Made by a program: the position numbers and the translations under genes
Part shown: in pieces, positions 23,577 through 36,941 of the stretch
Position numbering within the stretch: position 1 is the first letter of the stretch
How the letters are laid out: each line of letters opens with the position of its first letter
The notes under the pieces: model-generated
What the model was told of the DNA's origin: nothing
The model's database searches: none
What the model saw: only the letters and a program-made list of their open reading frames with translations
Origin: Pseudophaeomoniella oleicola
Lineage: Eukaryota; Ascomycota; Eurotiomycetes; Phaeomoniellales; Phaeomoniellaceae
Reading direction: 5' to 3'
Assembly (NCBI GenBank): GCA_003868215.1
Contig: QWDQ01000006.1
Span: 186,001-250,000, forward strand
Length of the DNA stretch: 64,000 nucleotides

Positions 23577-25539
23577 CTATAGCTCTCCCTCGAACCGAGA
23601 GCCCAATGTCTGCTCCCACTCGCCCTGCGTACTTTGTTCCTCCCTCTTCGACAGTTTCACTCTGAACGCCGTTAACTCAGCTTCCTTGACTTGCCCATCG
23701 TCATCGACCCAAAACACAAGCTCGGTGAGAGGCTTCCCAGCATACATGATCGCGTCATCATCTGTGATACAGAAATCGTCCCAGAGCTCTGTTGCTTTCT
23801 CCTCACTTACGGTGAGGATCCGCCATATCTCGCCACGCTTATGCTTCTCATCCTTGTATAGCAAGGTTGGGATGGCCTGTAGACGATATGGGTCATCTCT
23901 ACTGCGAGTGGTAATCAATGGCGACCCGAACTGCGTGAGGTCTGTGCCATTTGATACAAAGCTCTCGACGTAGAGACCCTTACTAGTTGTGTGCGCCAAG
24001 GTGATACTGGTGTTCAATCCGGAGCCTTCTTCGGCCGTGTAAGTACCGGAATATACCAACCCAAGACCACTCTGCGCCACATTCTCTACGGCATTGATGA
24101 GAGGCCGTGTTACGTCTTCACGGACCCTGCTGAGAAGAGCGGGATTCCCGGCAGTTAGGATCGTGATGCCTAGATCGTACTCGGGGACCGCCATGATGAT
24201 TGTGATGTATCCGGGATGGCCTCCTGATTTGGTGACGAAAGTGACCGGACGCGCGGTGTGTTCGAGAATTTTGTCGGTGCGGAATATCTCCCACGGCATA
24301 CCGTAGAACGAGTTCACATTTGCAGCATAAGACTGTGGATGGACCCAATTGAATGACGAGCTCAACCCATTGTAATGAGTCAGAATGTATCGGAGGAACT
24401 TCGACAAGTCTGAGGATGAGGAGTATATGCCACCCGTTCTATATCATACGTAAGGTTAAGTACTTCCAAATAGGAAGCGGAATGCCACCTACGGATTCTG
24501 TATCCCCTTGTTGAAGTTGAAATACCAGGAGTTACCCTTGGGTAGTACAGCGACACTGTCATCTGGAGCTTGCAATGACGAAGAGGTCATATGGAAGGGT
24601 TCAAGAATGTGCTGCTCGATATACTCGGTGTAGGGTAGACCGGTGACATTCTCGAGGACAATACCCAGGAGCTCGAAGTTGAGGTTTGAGTATGTGGATT
24701 TCTGCTTTGGAGCAAATAACGGAGCCCTCTTCCGCAAATTGTCCACAAGGTCTGTCATGATCAGTCAGTGCAAAGTAGCCTTTGAGAAGCCTCTCCTGCA
24801 ATCACTTACCTTTCCTCGTACAAGAGCTCTTATAGTCGTTGTACTCATCGCAATGCGGCAGATCATCGGTCGGAAGGCTTGGTAGACCCCATGCCGTCGG
24901 ATCTTCGGGAGAGTTGATGAAATCAGATTGTGCGACTACATTAGATTTTGAGTGAGTTTGCTAGGAATATCCTGGTCGAGTTTTCTCACATTCTCTGGGT
25001 ATTCCGCTCAGCTGGCTTGCTATTGTTCGTAGTGTAATGTCCTTCCATGGGATGCCACCTTCTTGAGGCTCCCGGAACTCTGCTACGTATTTGTCGACTG
25101 TATCGTCAAGATGTAAATTCCCCGCTATGTGTTGTTGGATGATGGCAAGTGTTGTGAACGCTTTTGTTATACTGGCGATTCTATACACGCTGTCGCCTGC
25201 AATTTGCTTCGCCCCTGGCCTAGCATCGTCTTTCTCAATTGCCGTATGATAAAACGTCCATAATGTCTCCGTTGAAGACGTAATTTCTATAGAAAATGAC
25301 GAGGTATTGAATTCAGGTAGCGTGTCGATATCAGAAAGCTTGCTCTGAATTTCCTCGAATGCCTTTTTCAGTATAGGGGAGTCCTTTGGCAACTTCGGAA
25401 GGGGAAAAGCAGGCGATGGATCACAACTTGTCGCGAGCGTACACCAAACCAGTAGTAGAACTATGAACAAAGGTGCAAATCCAGGGAAGGGAGTCATCGT
25501 GGAAGTCAGCGTCAAGGATATTTGAGCGGTCTTGGGCAC
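23577..25539 (-). CDS. Secreted beta-lactamase-like serine hydrolase
   Basis: Exons 25539-24990, 24935-24810, 24751-24493 and 24438-23577 give 598 residues with all phases matching. The N-terminus has a hydrophobic signal sequence (PLFIVLLLVWCTLA); Met15 would give a cleaner signal peptide, so the true start may be 25497. The beta-lactamase/penicillin-binding fold has SITK (Ser at about 123, Lys 126) as the nucleophile motif, YSN at about 246-248, and a late KSGGHPGY segment. SQLSGIPRE and TGGIYSSSSDLSKF are typical of the fungal AmpC/LACTB-like family. Such proteins are usually esterases or peptidases; the substrate here is unknown. Several Asn-x-Ser/Thr sites fit secretion. No clear functional link to the neighbours. 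Confidence 0.88.
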
Positions 25540-26156
25540 GGACGTCGAGGCCCCGAAGAGGTATTCAGATGGCGCGCTTCCGATCGCTCCGATACAATAG
25601 CTTGAGCAATTAGAGTTAGTCCCCTTTCAAGGACTATAAGAGAGCTCACATGGAGGCAGCGATATATTCTGAAGGCATTGATATACGCAAGGTACGTCGT
25701 AAGCCACTAGTTTTGGTTACGAGATCCCCGCTCCTCGGACATGTCCTGCCGAATGCAATCGTTATCGCCCATCAACCTTCAACAATCGCGATGTCTTCGG
25801 CCCCAAAGCTCAGGTCTACGAAAGAAACATTACACAGTTGCACAATATGACGCTGATTTGGAAGGTTGTGAAATGAACAATCTAACGAATAAAGGTGCAG
25901 TATTCATATCCTAGAAACCCTCATAAGCCCTCATCGCCAGGTATCATAACTTCCTTATCTCGATTGATCTTTTTGCGAAGAACCATTGATGTAACAGAGA
26001 GGAGACTCGCCCAAAGCTTCAGCACATGGCGAAAACCCCAGACCCGACGTCGATCATCTCGAGTTCCAGACGGATCCGAAATGCTCCTGACAGCATTCTG
26101 CCAATTAGGGAGCCAAACGTTGTGTGTTAGAAGTTGTGAAACTCTTTTGATTGTGT
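25540..26156. other. Intergenic region
   Basis: Upstream of the serine hydrolase and downstream of the phosphofructokinase stop. No convincing gene or repeat is seen. Confidence 0.5.
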
Positions 26157-28570
26157 CTAACCCTTGAAGCCTTCCTTCATCTCGCCACATTCCTTACATG
26201 TGAATATGTCTTTCACCGATGCACGACCACTCAACACATCCACAGCGTCTTTAATTTTCATCCAGGATTCGTCCAAGGGCCTTCGGTCCTTCCAATCAGT
26301 TTGAGTGGCTTCTAGTCCCTTTTCCCCACCCATGGGACTGAACAAGGTCTGAGAACCTTGAATGCCAATGACAGATGCGGAAGTCTCATCTTTCATGATC
26401 TCTTCTCCTGACTTGCCCGTGAATCCCTCGATGAACTGCATACATTTGATAGCCAGCCTGTTGGCACGGACACGGTCCATTGGACTAGGTTTGCCACCTT
26501 GTTGATAATGTCCAGGGACCGCAGATCGAGATTCAAATCGTCCCTTTGCCTCTTCCTTGATCATGTCAGCAATGAACTGAGTGGTATAGGTATCGCTAGC
26601 CCGTTCATTCCGAAGAATTATCTTGCCGGCCCGCGAAGCACCTCTGTCATGCTTGAAACTTTCCCGCAAGAAGTCGATATCACGAGACAACAGCTTGATG
26701 TTGATTCCTTCTTCAGGTATGTAGACGGCAACAGCACCTATGGCAAGACCGGCCATTGAGGCAATATAGCCCGAACGTCCACCTTGAGTTTCTATGACGA
26801 AGACACGACGACGGGTCGAAGAGGCAGATTGACGAATAGCATCGCAGAATTCGATCAGCACGTTGAGACATGTGTCGCTACCGAGCGAGTATTCTGTTCC
26901 AGGAACGTTGTTCGAGACCGTAGCCGGCAAAACGACCATTGGGATGCGGAAAGCGGGATAGTCGGTCCGGGCTTTGCGTAGCTCAGAGACGGCGGTGAAT
27001 GCCTCAAAGCCACCTACGACGAAAATAGCATCAAATTTGAATTTCTCGAAACATTTGGCGGTGGTAGGCATGTCTTCCGATGGCAATGCACGGTTAGTGC
27101 CAATTTCCGATCCACCCTCGTTAACCCATCCATCAGCATCGATCCATTTCACCTCACGGACAGATGGGGGGTCGTCGTTAGAATGTCTGCAGAGTCCAGG
27201 GAAACCATTGTGAATTGCGAGGGGTGTATGGCCTCTGCTTAGACAGTATGCCACTGCTGCACGCGTAGCGGCATTCATACCACCTGCGGGAGCACCCACG
27301 TGGACTATAGCAATCCGAAGGCGCTGACAACTATTAGCAAAATCGACACCATGGAAGGATGTTATCAGACCTTGTCCTCGGGAAGTCTCAATGTCGGACG
27401 GTCTGTAGAAGTAGTGATCATGTACGAGTTGAAATAGTCTTTGAATTCGACATCTCTAAGGTTCATGGCCTTGTCGAAATCTTTGTTCTTGATAGCCGTC
27501 GTGACAGATTTAGTCAGAGCCACAGCCTCCATTAGCGGAGACCTCTCGATCTTGTTCTCTCTGATGGTGATCACCGGTGTTGGTGTTTCGGGTGTAGCAT
27601 CGAGCACAGCCTTCACGGCCTCGACACCTTGAAGGGTAGACAGCCAGCGGTCGTAGAAGCACGCCGGGCCTCCACGCTGGGTATGGCCAAGGATCGTGAC
27701 TCTCGTATCCAAACCAATCTTATCTGTGAGGAGGTCTTTGACCATGTTTGGTGAAATCCTGTTTAGCTCCCTGTCATGGGCGCCTTCGGCTACAATGACA
27801 ATTGTTCGCCTCTTGCCCAGTTTCCTGTGCTTCGTAACAATGTCGCACATTTGCTTTTCCCAACCCACTTTGGGTGGCTTCTCTGGAATGAAGACGTAGT
27901 CGGCACCCGTCGCTATCGAGGCCATTAGTGCCAGCCAACCACAATGTCGCCCCATGACCTCGACGACGAAGCCACGTTGATGCGATGCTGCAGTATCAAA
28001 GACGTCATCAATGGACCGACAGATTCGTTCTAAGGCGGAAAAGCAACCAATGGTAGCATCTGTTCCCGACATGTCGTTGTCAATAGATCCGACCAATCCG
28101 ACAATGTTGAGATGTTCGTATGGTTTTACTTGCTCAGCGGTGAGTTCTTTCTTTTCCACCAATTCTGCGACCAGACTGGGCCATTCGGAGCGAAATTTGT
28201 CCGCACCGGTAAGACTGCCATCTCCTCCGCAGATAATCAAGGCGTCGATTCCTCGCAGGATCATATTCTTGGCTGCTGTGAGGCGGCCAGGCCTTTCCAT
28301 GAACGCCATACATCTTGCAGTTCCGATTATTGTACCGCCTCTTGACAGAAACCCTCGAACATCATCCCACTGCATTTGTTTGATGAAGTCTCCTCCTTGC
28401 ACAAGACCTTCGTAGCCTTCGTAGATGGCATATGCTTCGCATCCGCTATGTATGGCAGTTCGTACCACTGCTCTGACGGCACCGTTCATGCCCGGTGCAT
28501 CACCACCGCTGGTCATGACACCAATGCGGCGCCTCTTCGGCGCGGCGGGGACTTCGTGGGGAGCCGCCAT
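26157..28570 (-). CDS. pfkA: ATP-dependent 6-phosphofructokinase
   Basis: Exons 28570-27371 and 27323-26157 give 788 residues, the normal size of a fungal two-domain phosphofructokinase. It phosphorylates fructose 6-phosphate in the committed step of glycolysis. The N-terminal half has [18 protein letters not shown], the ATP-site [12 protein letters not shown], the catalytic [18 protein letters not shown] and [12 protein letters not shown]. The C-terminal half begins [19 protein letters not shown] and has degenerate active-site motifs typical of the regulatory half. The single intron (donor GTCTGA, a weak match; acceptor TTGTCAG) lies in phase 0 at the junction of the two halves. The frame is open upstream of 28570, but that region is CT-rich leader sequence and [15 protein letters not shown] is the typical start. 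Likely constitutive. Confidence 0.96.
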
Positions 28571-30399
28571 GACTGCGCTTCGTGCGGTTGCGACTATACT
28601 CAATGGGCGGTAAAGAGGTATAATGATAGAGAATAAATATGAATTGGTTGAAGAGGGACGATATGAGAAGAGGGGATTCAAGGACTGATATGGGAACAAA
28701 TAGGGCCGAAGACGAAGGCGTCTCCGTAAGTTTTTCTTGTCCTGAGGCTGTTTCTGGGAGGGAGGCTTGTATTGTCCCACTTTGATAGGGTGATACTTCT
28801 GGTATGACTTCACCGTTAACTCTTCCTCACCAGAAATTTTTCTTTTTTTCCAACCCCGCAAATGAGGCAACTGTGGTTGTGTCTTCTTAACTAGAATAGC
28901 AGTACCTGATGGCAATCGATGAGTTGATCAACAGCCCAGATTCTAGTGTGGTCAACTACCAATCAGTCAGTCCATCTACCTCGAAGTGATCGCCAGTTCT
29001 CGCTCTTCAAAAGGGTAGCCTCACAGGTGCTTTGTTCTTCGATGCTGCTGATACTTTTACCAAGAAACTCTTGATGGGAGACAGATATTCTCGGACACCC
29101 ATCAGTGATGGATTCGTCGCTTCGTCAATTATCGGGCAAATGGTGAGCAACGTCTAGTACTATTCAGTTGAAGCCATGAGGGATTTCTATTTCGTCTATA
29201 ATGATCTATCTTGGTCACGTTTTACATGGCAAGTCGTCGGTGCCGTTGCAAGATTCACATTCCATCTCTATACCGTGATGCTTGATGGCCTGTAGCCCAA
29301 ATAGAGTATCATTTATTATTGTGTTCGTGATAATACTTTACTTACCGTAACTATCACGGTCAGGCTGTAATGTCACCCGACAATTCGTTAGGGTCTACGG
29401 GGTACTGTACTTGCGGAACATCCTTTTTTACGCTCTCCGCCCTCCGCCCTCAGGTCCTTTCACTCGGGTTTGCTGGCCATCGTGTGTGTACACGTACTTC
29501 TTGGATTTGATATACTTTACTGTGATGTCTATTACCATGATGGAGTCAGATCTGTACAACGGTCTACGATCTCTACAGACAAGATCAATTTTATTGCATT
29601 AACAAATGTCTTTTTGAGTGATTATTGTCAATGGTCGCCGGATTCACCGTACGGCCGCTCCAATAATAATCTGGTGGTATCGGCCACCACTGGATGAATG
29701 ATCAGGTGACGGGTTATCCTTGCTCCCCTGATCCGTCTCGCCGTTCCGTCAGCCTTTAGAAATTGTAACTCAGGTACCTTCGGGATGTTCCTATGATTTA
29801 GGCCTCTCAAACTCGTTCGGTTCAGATTTTTTAGGTCATTCTTCGATCCGACGTCTTCCAGTGTATGAGAATGATAGGGCGATGACGAGCCTGTAGTTGA
29901 GAGGGCTTGTGGTCATTTTTAGTTAAGAGTAACCCTATTTTTGGAAGGGACCACACAACACTGGACATTCAAGAGCAAATTACTATAACGCTGCCAGCTT
30001 ATGTAAAGTATTACTAACCGGAAACTGATGATGTGACTCTGCGGCTGAGAGTAACCACCCAGTGGACTACAGAGACGGAAAGAGCTCATTGAGAGAAGAT
30101 ATAGTATTGACCGTTGAAGAGTTCTACATGAAGAAGTATTTACAAAAATTTGTTGTTTTCTGCTGAAGGGAAGATTTGAAGAATTCAATATATACAAAAT
30201 GATGTTCACATCTAGATGCCCAAAGTAGGTATCTAGGTATGTATGGTCAGTGTTGGCTAACCATGCAAGGCTTCAAACATTTTAAAGCTCATCCGCTGAG
30301 TCCCTCGTGGATGTGACACAAAATTGAGTGCGAGAGGACTTTTGATGTGGACATGTCGAAATGGCCATTGCTGAGCCGTGGGGTAATGAGTTAAATCTC
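28571..30399. other. Intergenic region (about 1.8 kb)
   Basis: Holds the CT-rich phosphofructokinase leader and promoter (28571 to about 28950) and the 3' flank of the dehydrogenase. A GGTATCTAGGTATG palindrome-like motif sits near 30229. No gene is supported. Confidence 0.5.
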
Positions 30400-31636
30400 T
30401 CATTGCCATGGGAAGCGGATGACAATCTTTTGTTCTTGGTGTGTATCAAACGCCCTGTACGCTGCTGGTGCGTCCTCAATGCCGACAGTATCGGTAACAA
30501 CGAAACCTGGGTTAGCCTTTCCGGTAGCAATCATTTGTGCAAGCAACGGTGTGAGTCCAGTAGCGTCTACACCGCCACTCCTGAGAGACAGTCGCTTGCC
30601 CCAGAAAGTACCCATGTCGAAGGTCATAGTTGTGTTGATGAGAGCAGCGCGCGGAGCACCCGAGCTGTTGGTGTTCGATCTTGGCCATACACCGATCCCA
30701 CCGAGGCCACCGTTCTCAGTCGTAACCTGGATCATTTGGCTCAAAACGACATCCTCCTGTTGCACGTTGTTTCGGTTCACAGCTTCGTATCCCACACAGT
30801 CGACACTGCGGGTCACACCGGTGGGTTCGCGAGACATGATTTCTTGCACAGGATCGGTTTCATTGAAGTTGATAGGTATCGCTCCAATTGATGATGCTCT
30901 CTCGAGACGGGAAGGGACGTGATCGACGGAATAGACTCGGGAAGCTCCGCGCAAGATGGCAGAGTAAGCAGACATCAAGCCAACGGGTCCTGCGCCGAAG
31001 ACGGCGACAGTATCACCCGGCACGAACCCAGCGTAGTCAAGACCGGCCCAACCGGTATTGAAAATATCCGACAGCATGATCCAGTCAAGATCGCTGGTAG
31101 TTTGGTTTCCACCTTCAGTTGGAGGAATGACCAACAAGCTATCATCTGCATATGGCACCCGGACATACTCGGCTATAAAATCCAAAAGTCAGCAAGGGTC
31201 TAAGGCGACCTTTAAAAAGAGAAGCACAGCACGGACCTTGGCATCCATCAAGAGCACCGCCAGTCCCGAACGCTGCGCTGACGGTATCTGTCGTCGCGAT
31301 GTGAAGGTGGGCATCGTTCACGATATCCGGAAGGACGACCCGATCTCCCACGACGATTGAGTTGACACCACTGCCGATATCTGTGACGTATCCAACAGCT
31401 TCGTGACCCATGCCCCATGGAGGTGATGTACCGTGGCTGTAGGTTCCATGGTAGTAATGCAAGTCCGAACCGCAGATGGCAGCTGTTGTGACGCGGACCA
31501 CAACGTCTGTCTGGTTCACGATCCTCGGGATTGGGAGATCAACAACGCTCATTGAGTATGGGACACCTTCAAAAACGACACCTCTCATGGTGCCATTGTG
31601 GGCCATCGAAGAAGCGTTGAGGGCCATTTTGAGCAC
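30400..31636 (-). CDS. Zinc-dependent alcohol dehydrogenase (MDR family)
   Basis: Exons 31636-31237 and 31172-30400 give 390 residues. This is a medium-chain dehydrogenase: catalytic-zinc residues ICGSDLHYYHG (Cys about 55) and GHEAVG (His about 78, Glu 79), then GDTVAVFGAGPVG for NAD(P) binding, and a late FRAFDTHQ-type region. The four-cysteine structural zinc loop usual in this class is not seen; that part reads NDAHLHIATTDTVSAAFGTG. The NAD half resembles fungal formaldehyde/sorbitol-dehydrogenase-like enzymes that act on alcohols or polyols; the true substrate is unknown. Other in-frame Met codons (Met4, Met11) could be the start. It lies at the left edge of a block with two regulators, a transporter and an amino-acid oxidase. 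Confidence 0.87.
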
Positions 31637-34068
31637 GAACGGTACGTGTAGATGGCTGGGATTGATGTTGTATTGGAAATGGGTGTCCTGGACTTGAACA
31701 TGGTGCTGGCCAACTCTTTATATAGTTGGCTCGTTGCCAATAGACAGAAGATCCTTCCCGTTTCCAGTGGTATGGGTATGGAAGGCTGTGTATCATAAAG
31801 CGGGCGTCGCGGACGTTGCGGACCTCATCTCCTGTCTCTTTCGTTTCTTTCTCTTACGGTAATTGCCATGAGGTCATTGCTGAAGTCGTTCGGATGTACA
31901 GTCAGCTTGGCAGAGGTCCTTGGCAGGAGACGCGTTGCAATCTCGGGGACTAGAAACCTAGATCTACACTTGGTCCTGCCCCGGTTTGATGGACAATTGG
32001 CAATAGTTTCGAGGGCAGCCAGCTTTGTTTCCGACACAGGCCAATCGAAACTTGGTATCCTTCGGCCGAAGACGGATTTGAGTTCCAGGGGTGGTTCCTT
32101 GGCGATGGGAGAGCTCGGCACTCTGGAGACACTAAGTGGTTGTTTGTGATGGGCATTGCAAGGTCTAATGAAAAATTCATGCATACCATAAGTACATAGT
32201 AGATGGAGGAGGCAAACATGTACCGACATGGGGAAGTGCAATCATCTCAATCGCGTGATCAAGGTTGTTTATTGATCTCATTGGACAGCCGTTAAGAGCG
32301 AAATCTGTGCTTCTCTCCGCGACGAGACTCAGACCGCAAGCATCGTACGTTTGTGTATCCCGCCTGCCAGCAGAGCAGAGATCCCTGACGCACCGTAGTG
32401 GTGTTGTTCTTTCCTGACTTCCGGCTCCTGGCCTATATCCTGGTCTTATTTCCGGCTTCTACAGTGCCCGGTAATCGGTGGCATAACAGACCTCAGGTAC
32501 GTAGGTACATTAGGTAGCCACGCCAAGGAGTGAATGGAAACCATCGATCGGAGCAGAGAGAACTGGAGAACGTTCAATTATTGTTGATTATCCACCTGCG
32601 CCTGTCGTAGCATAGGTACCTGGTAGATAGGAGGTAGGGGGTTAGGCAGGTACTAGGGGAGGTACCAGGTACCTAATGAATGGCGCATCTTCATTCAACA
32701 TGTATCGACAGCCGTCAGCTATACTACCTTTACCAGTGTATATCACACGAGTATAGTTATGTTCATTGAAGGTATTACAGAACATAGACAATGCGCGGCC
32801 TTGGCAGGTTCATCAAAATGTTGTGTTCTATGATCCATGCAAATTTATTGCTACAGTTGGTAAATAACACATTCAAAAAAGCGGAATATTCTGCCGCCGC
32901 CCATTCTTCCACGGAACTTTTGACGACCAGTGAGTGAACCAAGGTTAATTACTGTGGTAGGATGGTTAGCGGTCGGATAGATCTTGATGTCTACCTCAAT
33001 CCCGCCACTACTCGACTCGTCAAGTTCATCTACCGAGATATAATCATCCTATGTGCCCACCACTGTCGACATACCCGGTCACCTAGTGTGAAGTGTATCA
33101 CGGCCACGAAGACTTTGAGGAGGTATATCCGGCTCCTCCGATGGCTTGTCAAAAAAAAAAAAACAAAAAAAAATCATTTGCATGAGACGAAGCGTCGACG
33201 TTTGCCGGCCTTGTCAAACACATTGTCCCGAATACTACCTTCCAAGCTGGACTAAAATTGCTATGCTTCATTAAAGGATCGATCGATGTAGGTGTAGACA
33301 TGCGAGAACAAGCGATATTGATTGGTCAAGAGAAACAACGGGTGCAAGCCGATGATGAAAGGCAATCCTTGCGAATGCACTCCAGGTTGAGCATTGATCA
33401 GCGAGACTGTTCATCGGCTTTGTGATGTGGCCCAGTGGTCGTCGTCTTGGTCGTCGGTCGTGAAGATTGGTGGACTTCAAGTTTCCTCCATCGGCCGAAA
33501 CGTGTTCTCCCTGCTTTCGGCCAAGGTTTCGGCCGAAGGACATGAGTGGCATTCAGGCATTTCATACTCCGCAGTACTCGTCATTTTCCTGCGCTGACTA
33601 ACTTGGCGCTTCATTTACATCCTTGTCCATCCGTAGGCTATTGCCGTCGATATCGATAATACGTAAGTTAAATTCGACGTGGCTCAAGGAATCGCTGTGA
33701 GAATACAATCCATAGTGACAATATTATTATTATCAAGGTTCATCACACCCTTCTCCCCCCCGTCCATTAGTACGTACCTGTACCTTACCTACGACCTTGT
33801 ACATTCCCTAGGCGAGGTGCGCCAAGTTTGGAGTAGAAGAACACCTCCGATTGCTGGGAGAACCACCCTGCCAGTGCTGGGTGTGATCGCTTACCCATGA
33901 TTCATTCAACAACACCCAGGGCATCGGAGCACAGATTCAGGTAACTTAGTCTTCAACCGTCACGCCACTTCCGATTTGGATATGAGGTCCGTCTTGGGAC
34001 ATTAGCATCTCTCCCTGAGTCCAAGATTGTGCTTCTGTTCTGCTCAATTTCGAGAGCTGCCAATTCCA
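31637..34068. other. Long divergent intergenic region (2.4 kb)
   Basis: Between the starts of the dehydrogenase (minus) and the first Zn2Cys6 regulator (plus), so both promoters lie here. CCTAGG/GGTACC-like blocks occur at about 32495-32510 and 32611-32680, and an A-rich run near 33150-33172. An open frame of 138 codons at 31825-32241 (minus) has no family signature and I do not call it. Confidence 0.5.
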
Positions 34069-36539
34069 ATGATGGAAAGCCGATCTCGGAAGCGACCCAT
34101 AACAGCGTGTAGGGAATGCTATCGCAGAAAACAAAAGGTACCATTGTGATGCCCTGGATTGGTGCATTACAGCTGCGCTGACCGCCCATCAGTGCAATCG
34201 TGCCAGGCCCTGCAACATTTGTGTCGGGAGAAAGGTCCCGGAGAAATGTACTTATGGTGGCTCGCCCCGGTAGGTACATTAGACTCCTTAGTTCTTCCGC
34301 TACTACCTCAGCTACCTTATCCATCCTACCTCGCTGTCGTTACCTTGTCCTTATAGACATGTGGTTCCATAGCTTGACCCTATATTACTCCCTGACGCCT
34401 TGCACACGTTGACCTTCTTACGTTGTTGCGTGTTTAGGTCGAACGGTTTCCATTTGGCTGACGATACCCAAAGTCTTGAAGATGCAGCGGTATTTCGTCC
34501 TCAGGCATCAGGCTTGCGAACTCTACAGTTTCCGCTTGACGATGGACTCTCCTCGAGACCTCCCCCATGTACTCAGCTACCTGATCAAGCGGGATATGCT
34601 TCAGTCTCTAATGACCACACATTGAATTCTCTTCAAGAGGTACGTACTACATGGAAACCCTGTAGCTTGACATTGCTAACGGGGCAGTCCCTACGAGATG
34701 ATGCAGAAATTCAAGATATCACTTCGCCAACGGTCAAAAAATTGTCGTCATCGATGGAGGGTAGACTTCGTGATCTTGCGCAACAGCTGCCACCCTATTT
34801 ACTGATTCAGGAGCTTGTTGACGTCTACTTTATTGAAGCAAATTGGTATTTTGGTTTACTTGAACGCCACTACTTCGAGAAACTATACGCCGACTGGAGT
34901 TCTGCCGGCGATGGCTTCGCTCGAGATCCCAAGCTCGAGGAATTATCACCAGATATACTTCACTTTCCCGCGCTGCTCTTTCAGGTACTTGCGGTGGCTT
35001 TGCAGTTTCTTTCACCAGAGACACTCAGCTCCAAGTTTCTGCATGTTCATGATAGAGTTGCGTGCGAAAACCTCTCTGAAAGATACAGCGAGAAAGGCAT
35101 GGAGATTATGGCTGTTGTAGGACGGCATAATGCCACAGTCACTGTTGTACAACATGACTTAATGAGATCTCTGTGGCTGAAGAATTGTAGCAGGGGAAAG
35201 GAAGCGTGGTACATATTAGGTGGTGCCATTCGGTAAGTACTGTCCTAGCACTTACGCGACCATAGTCTTTGACAATCCTCAACAGGACGGCTCAAGACCT
35301 GGGACTGCATCTCCAGGCCGAGGTCTACCAGACTCCCGGTCATAGTGTCGGGGATACTCTCAGTCGATTGTGGTATGACGAATACAAGCGGAGACTTTGG
35401 ATCAAGCTATTCTCATGGGACAGGTAAGAATTGCCCTTCGATTACTTTACGTGCGACCGTTTCTAAGATATAAACCAAGTCATATGGCTATGAGCCTTGG
35501 ACGCCCCCGAGCAATCAACTGTAGCGACTGTACCATCAGGACACCCTTAGATTGTGACTTGCCTGAAGACCCATCATGTAAAGTACCTGCGGCCGTTGGC
35601 GGGCAAGACCCACCCTCATCGTATACGTCACACGTGTTCCAATACCATATCAGCCAGCAGATACACGAGGCGATGTCTTCCGCGGCACATAAGCGCAATG
35701 TCAAGGACTACAACACAGTCAAGGCTATTCATGATCGTGTCATTGCATTGTTGGGCAATGTACCACCCGTGGTCAGGCCTGAAAACCCTGATATGAGTTG
35801 GGACTCGAAATGTGCGAACATTCCGAAACAACGCCAACAAATAGCAACTACAGCAAACTCATTCTTGATGGCCTTGCACAGACCCCACGCCAGGATGCAC
35901 CTATACAGCCGGCAGGCATCGCTCCAAGCGGCACTTAACGTATTAGATGCGCAAGAACGTCTATTCGATCTCATAGGCAGACTGTATTATAAGATCTATG
36001 CTCTCTGTTTTTACACACTCGACGCTGGTGTGTATCTGTCAATTACAGCAATGGAATATCCCCCCGAGAATTCTGACCTTCTGCAACGAATACACCACGC
36101 TGTCCGTCAGGCAATTCGTCGGCTCGAGTTGGCCAAAGAAAGTCCAATGGCGAGATCGGGCAGCCGAGTTTTGACGCTCTGTTTTCGGAAAATGGAATCG
36201 TCTCCTAGATTCCAGCCATTTACCAGCAGCAATCTCGGTCCACTTACAGGACAGTCGGATCAGATCACCGCGGCACAGTATTCGGACAAAGCCTCTTCGA
36301 CGGGCACACACATTGAAACGCCACAGAACCCTATGGATGGTCAATTACCGATCTTCTCGGATTACAACGAACGACTCATAACCAGCATTGACCAGCTTGA
36401 CAGCTCGTCAATGTTCGCAGACATCACCGAGACAAACTTTGACATCGTGTCGTGGATGCAGGAGATGGGTCAGTGGGTTGACCCATGTTTCGGACCCACT
36501 TCGTGCAACCCTCTGGCAGGCGATATCATGTACGGATGA
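34069..36539 (+). CDS. Zn2Cys6 transcription factor (fungal_trans domain)
   Basis: Six exons fit: 34069-34137, 34193-34269, 34438-34639, 34688-35232, 35286-35423 and 35480-36539, giving 696 residues. The binuclear zinc cluster is C-x2-C-x6-C-x5-C-x2-C-x8-C at residues about 14-42 (CRECYRRKQK, then CNRARPCNIC), split by the first intron. The middle domain has YFIEANWYFGLLERHYF and LSPDILHFPALLFQVLAVAL, and HMAMSLGRPRAINCSDC marks the fungal_trans region. Intron 3 (48 bp) keeps the frame open, so a retained form would add 16 residues. The protein should bind CGG-type half-sites and control nearby or distant genes. It is tail-to-tail with a second Zn2Cys6 gene; together with the transporter and oxidase this suggests a regulated catabolic block. 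Confidence 0.88.
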
Positions 36540-36941
36540 ATTGGGTGCAAAGCGTAAATCGCGAAAGGCAGATACGTATTACATTCTCCCTTCATGGCGA
36601 TTGGGGTTAGAACTATCCTTTGTGTCGATCATGGGGAGGCATTGTTCCTCGCTGGCGCTGCCATTTGAACATACGTAAGAAGGCCGGATGAGATGTCTGA
36701 AAGAACAACGGTGTTGATCACACCGGAGCCGAATCTCCACCGTCATGCAATAGCGGCTGCTGGATATCTTTCAACCGCTCCCCTCCCCCGAGAGGTGGCT
36801 GCCTCAATCTGATTCGTGTATCATGGTTTCGGAGTACAACCCAATATGTTGCCGTCTCTGTCGGGAAACGGGGAGGAGGGGCCGCAAGATTTATCGCTCA
36901 TAATGGAAAGAAAGGGACTTCTACACGCAGCGTCCCCAGTG
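36540..36941. other. Short convergent intergenic region
   Basis: A 402 bp gap between the stops of two regulator genes. It holds no gene or notable repeat and should contain both 3' ends. Confidence 0.6.

Noticed and set aside
31825-32241. 138-codon open frame on the minus strand
   Set aside because: No domain or splice pattern; most likely chance in promoter DNA.
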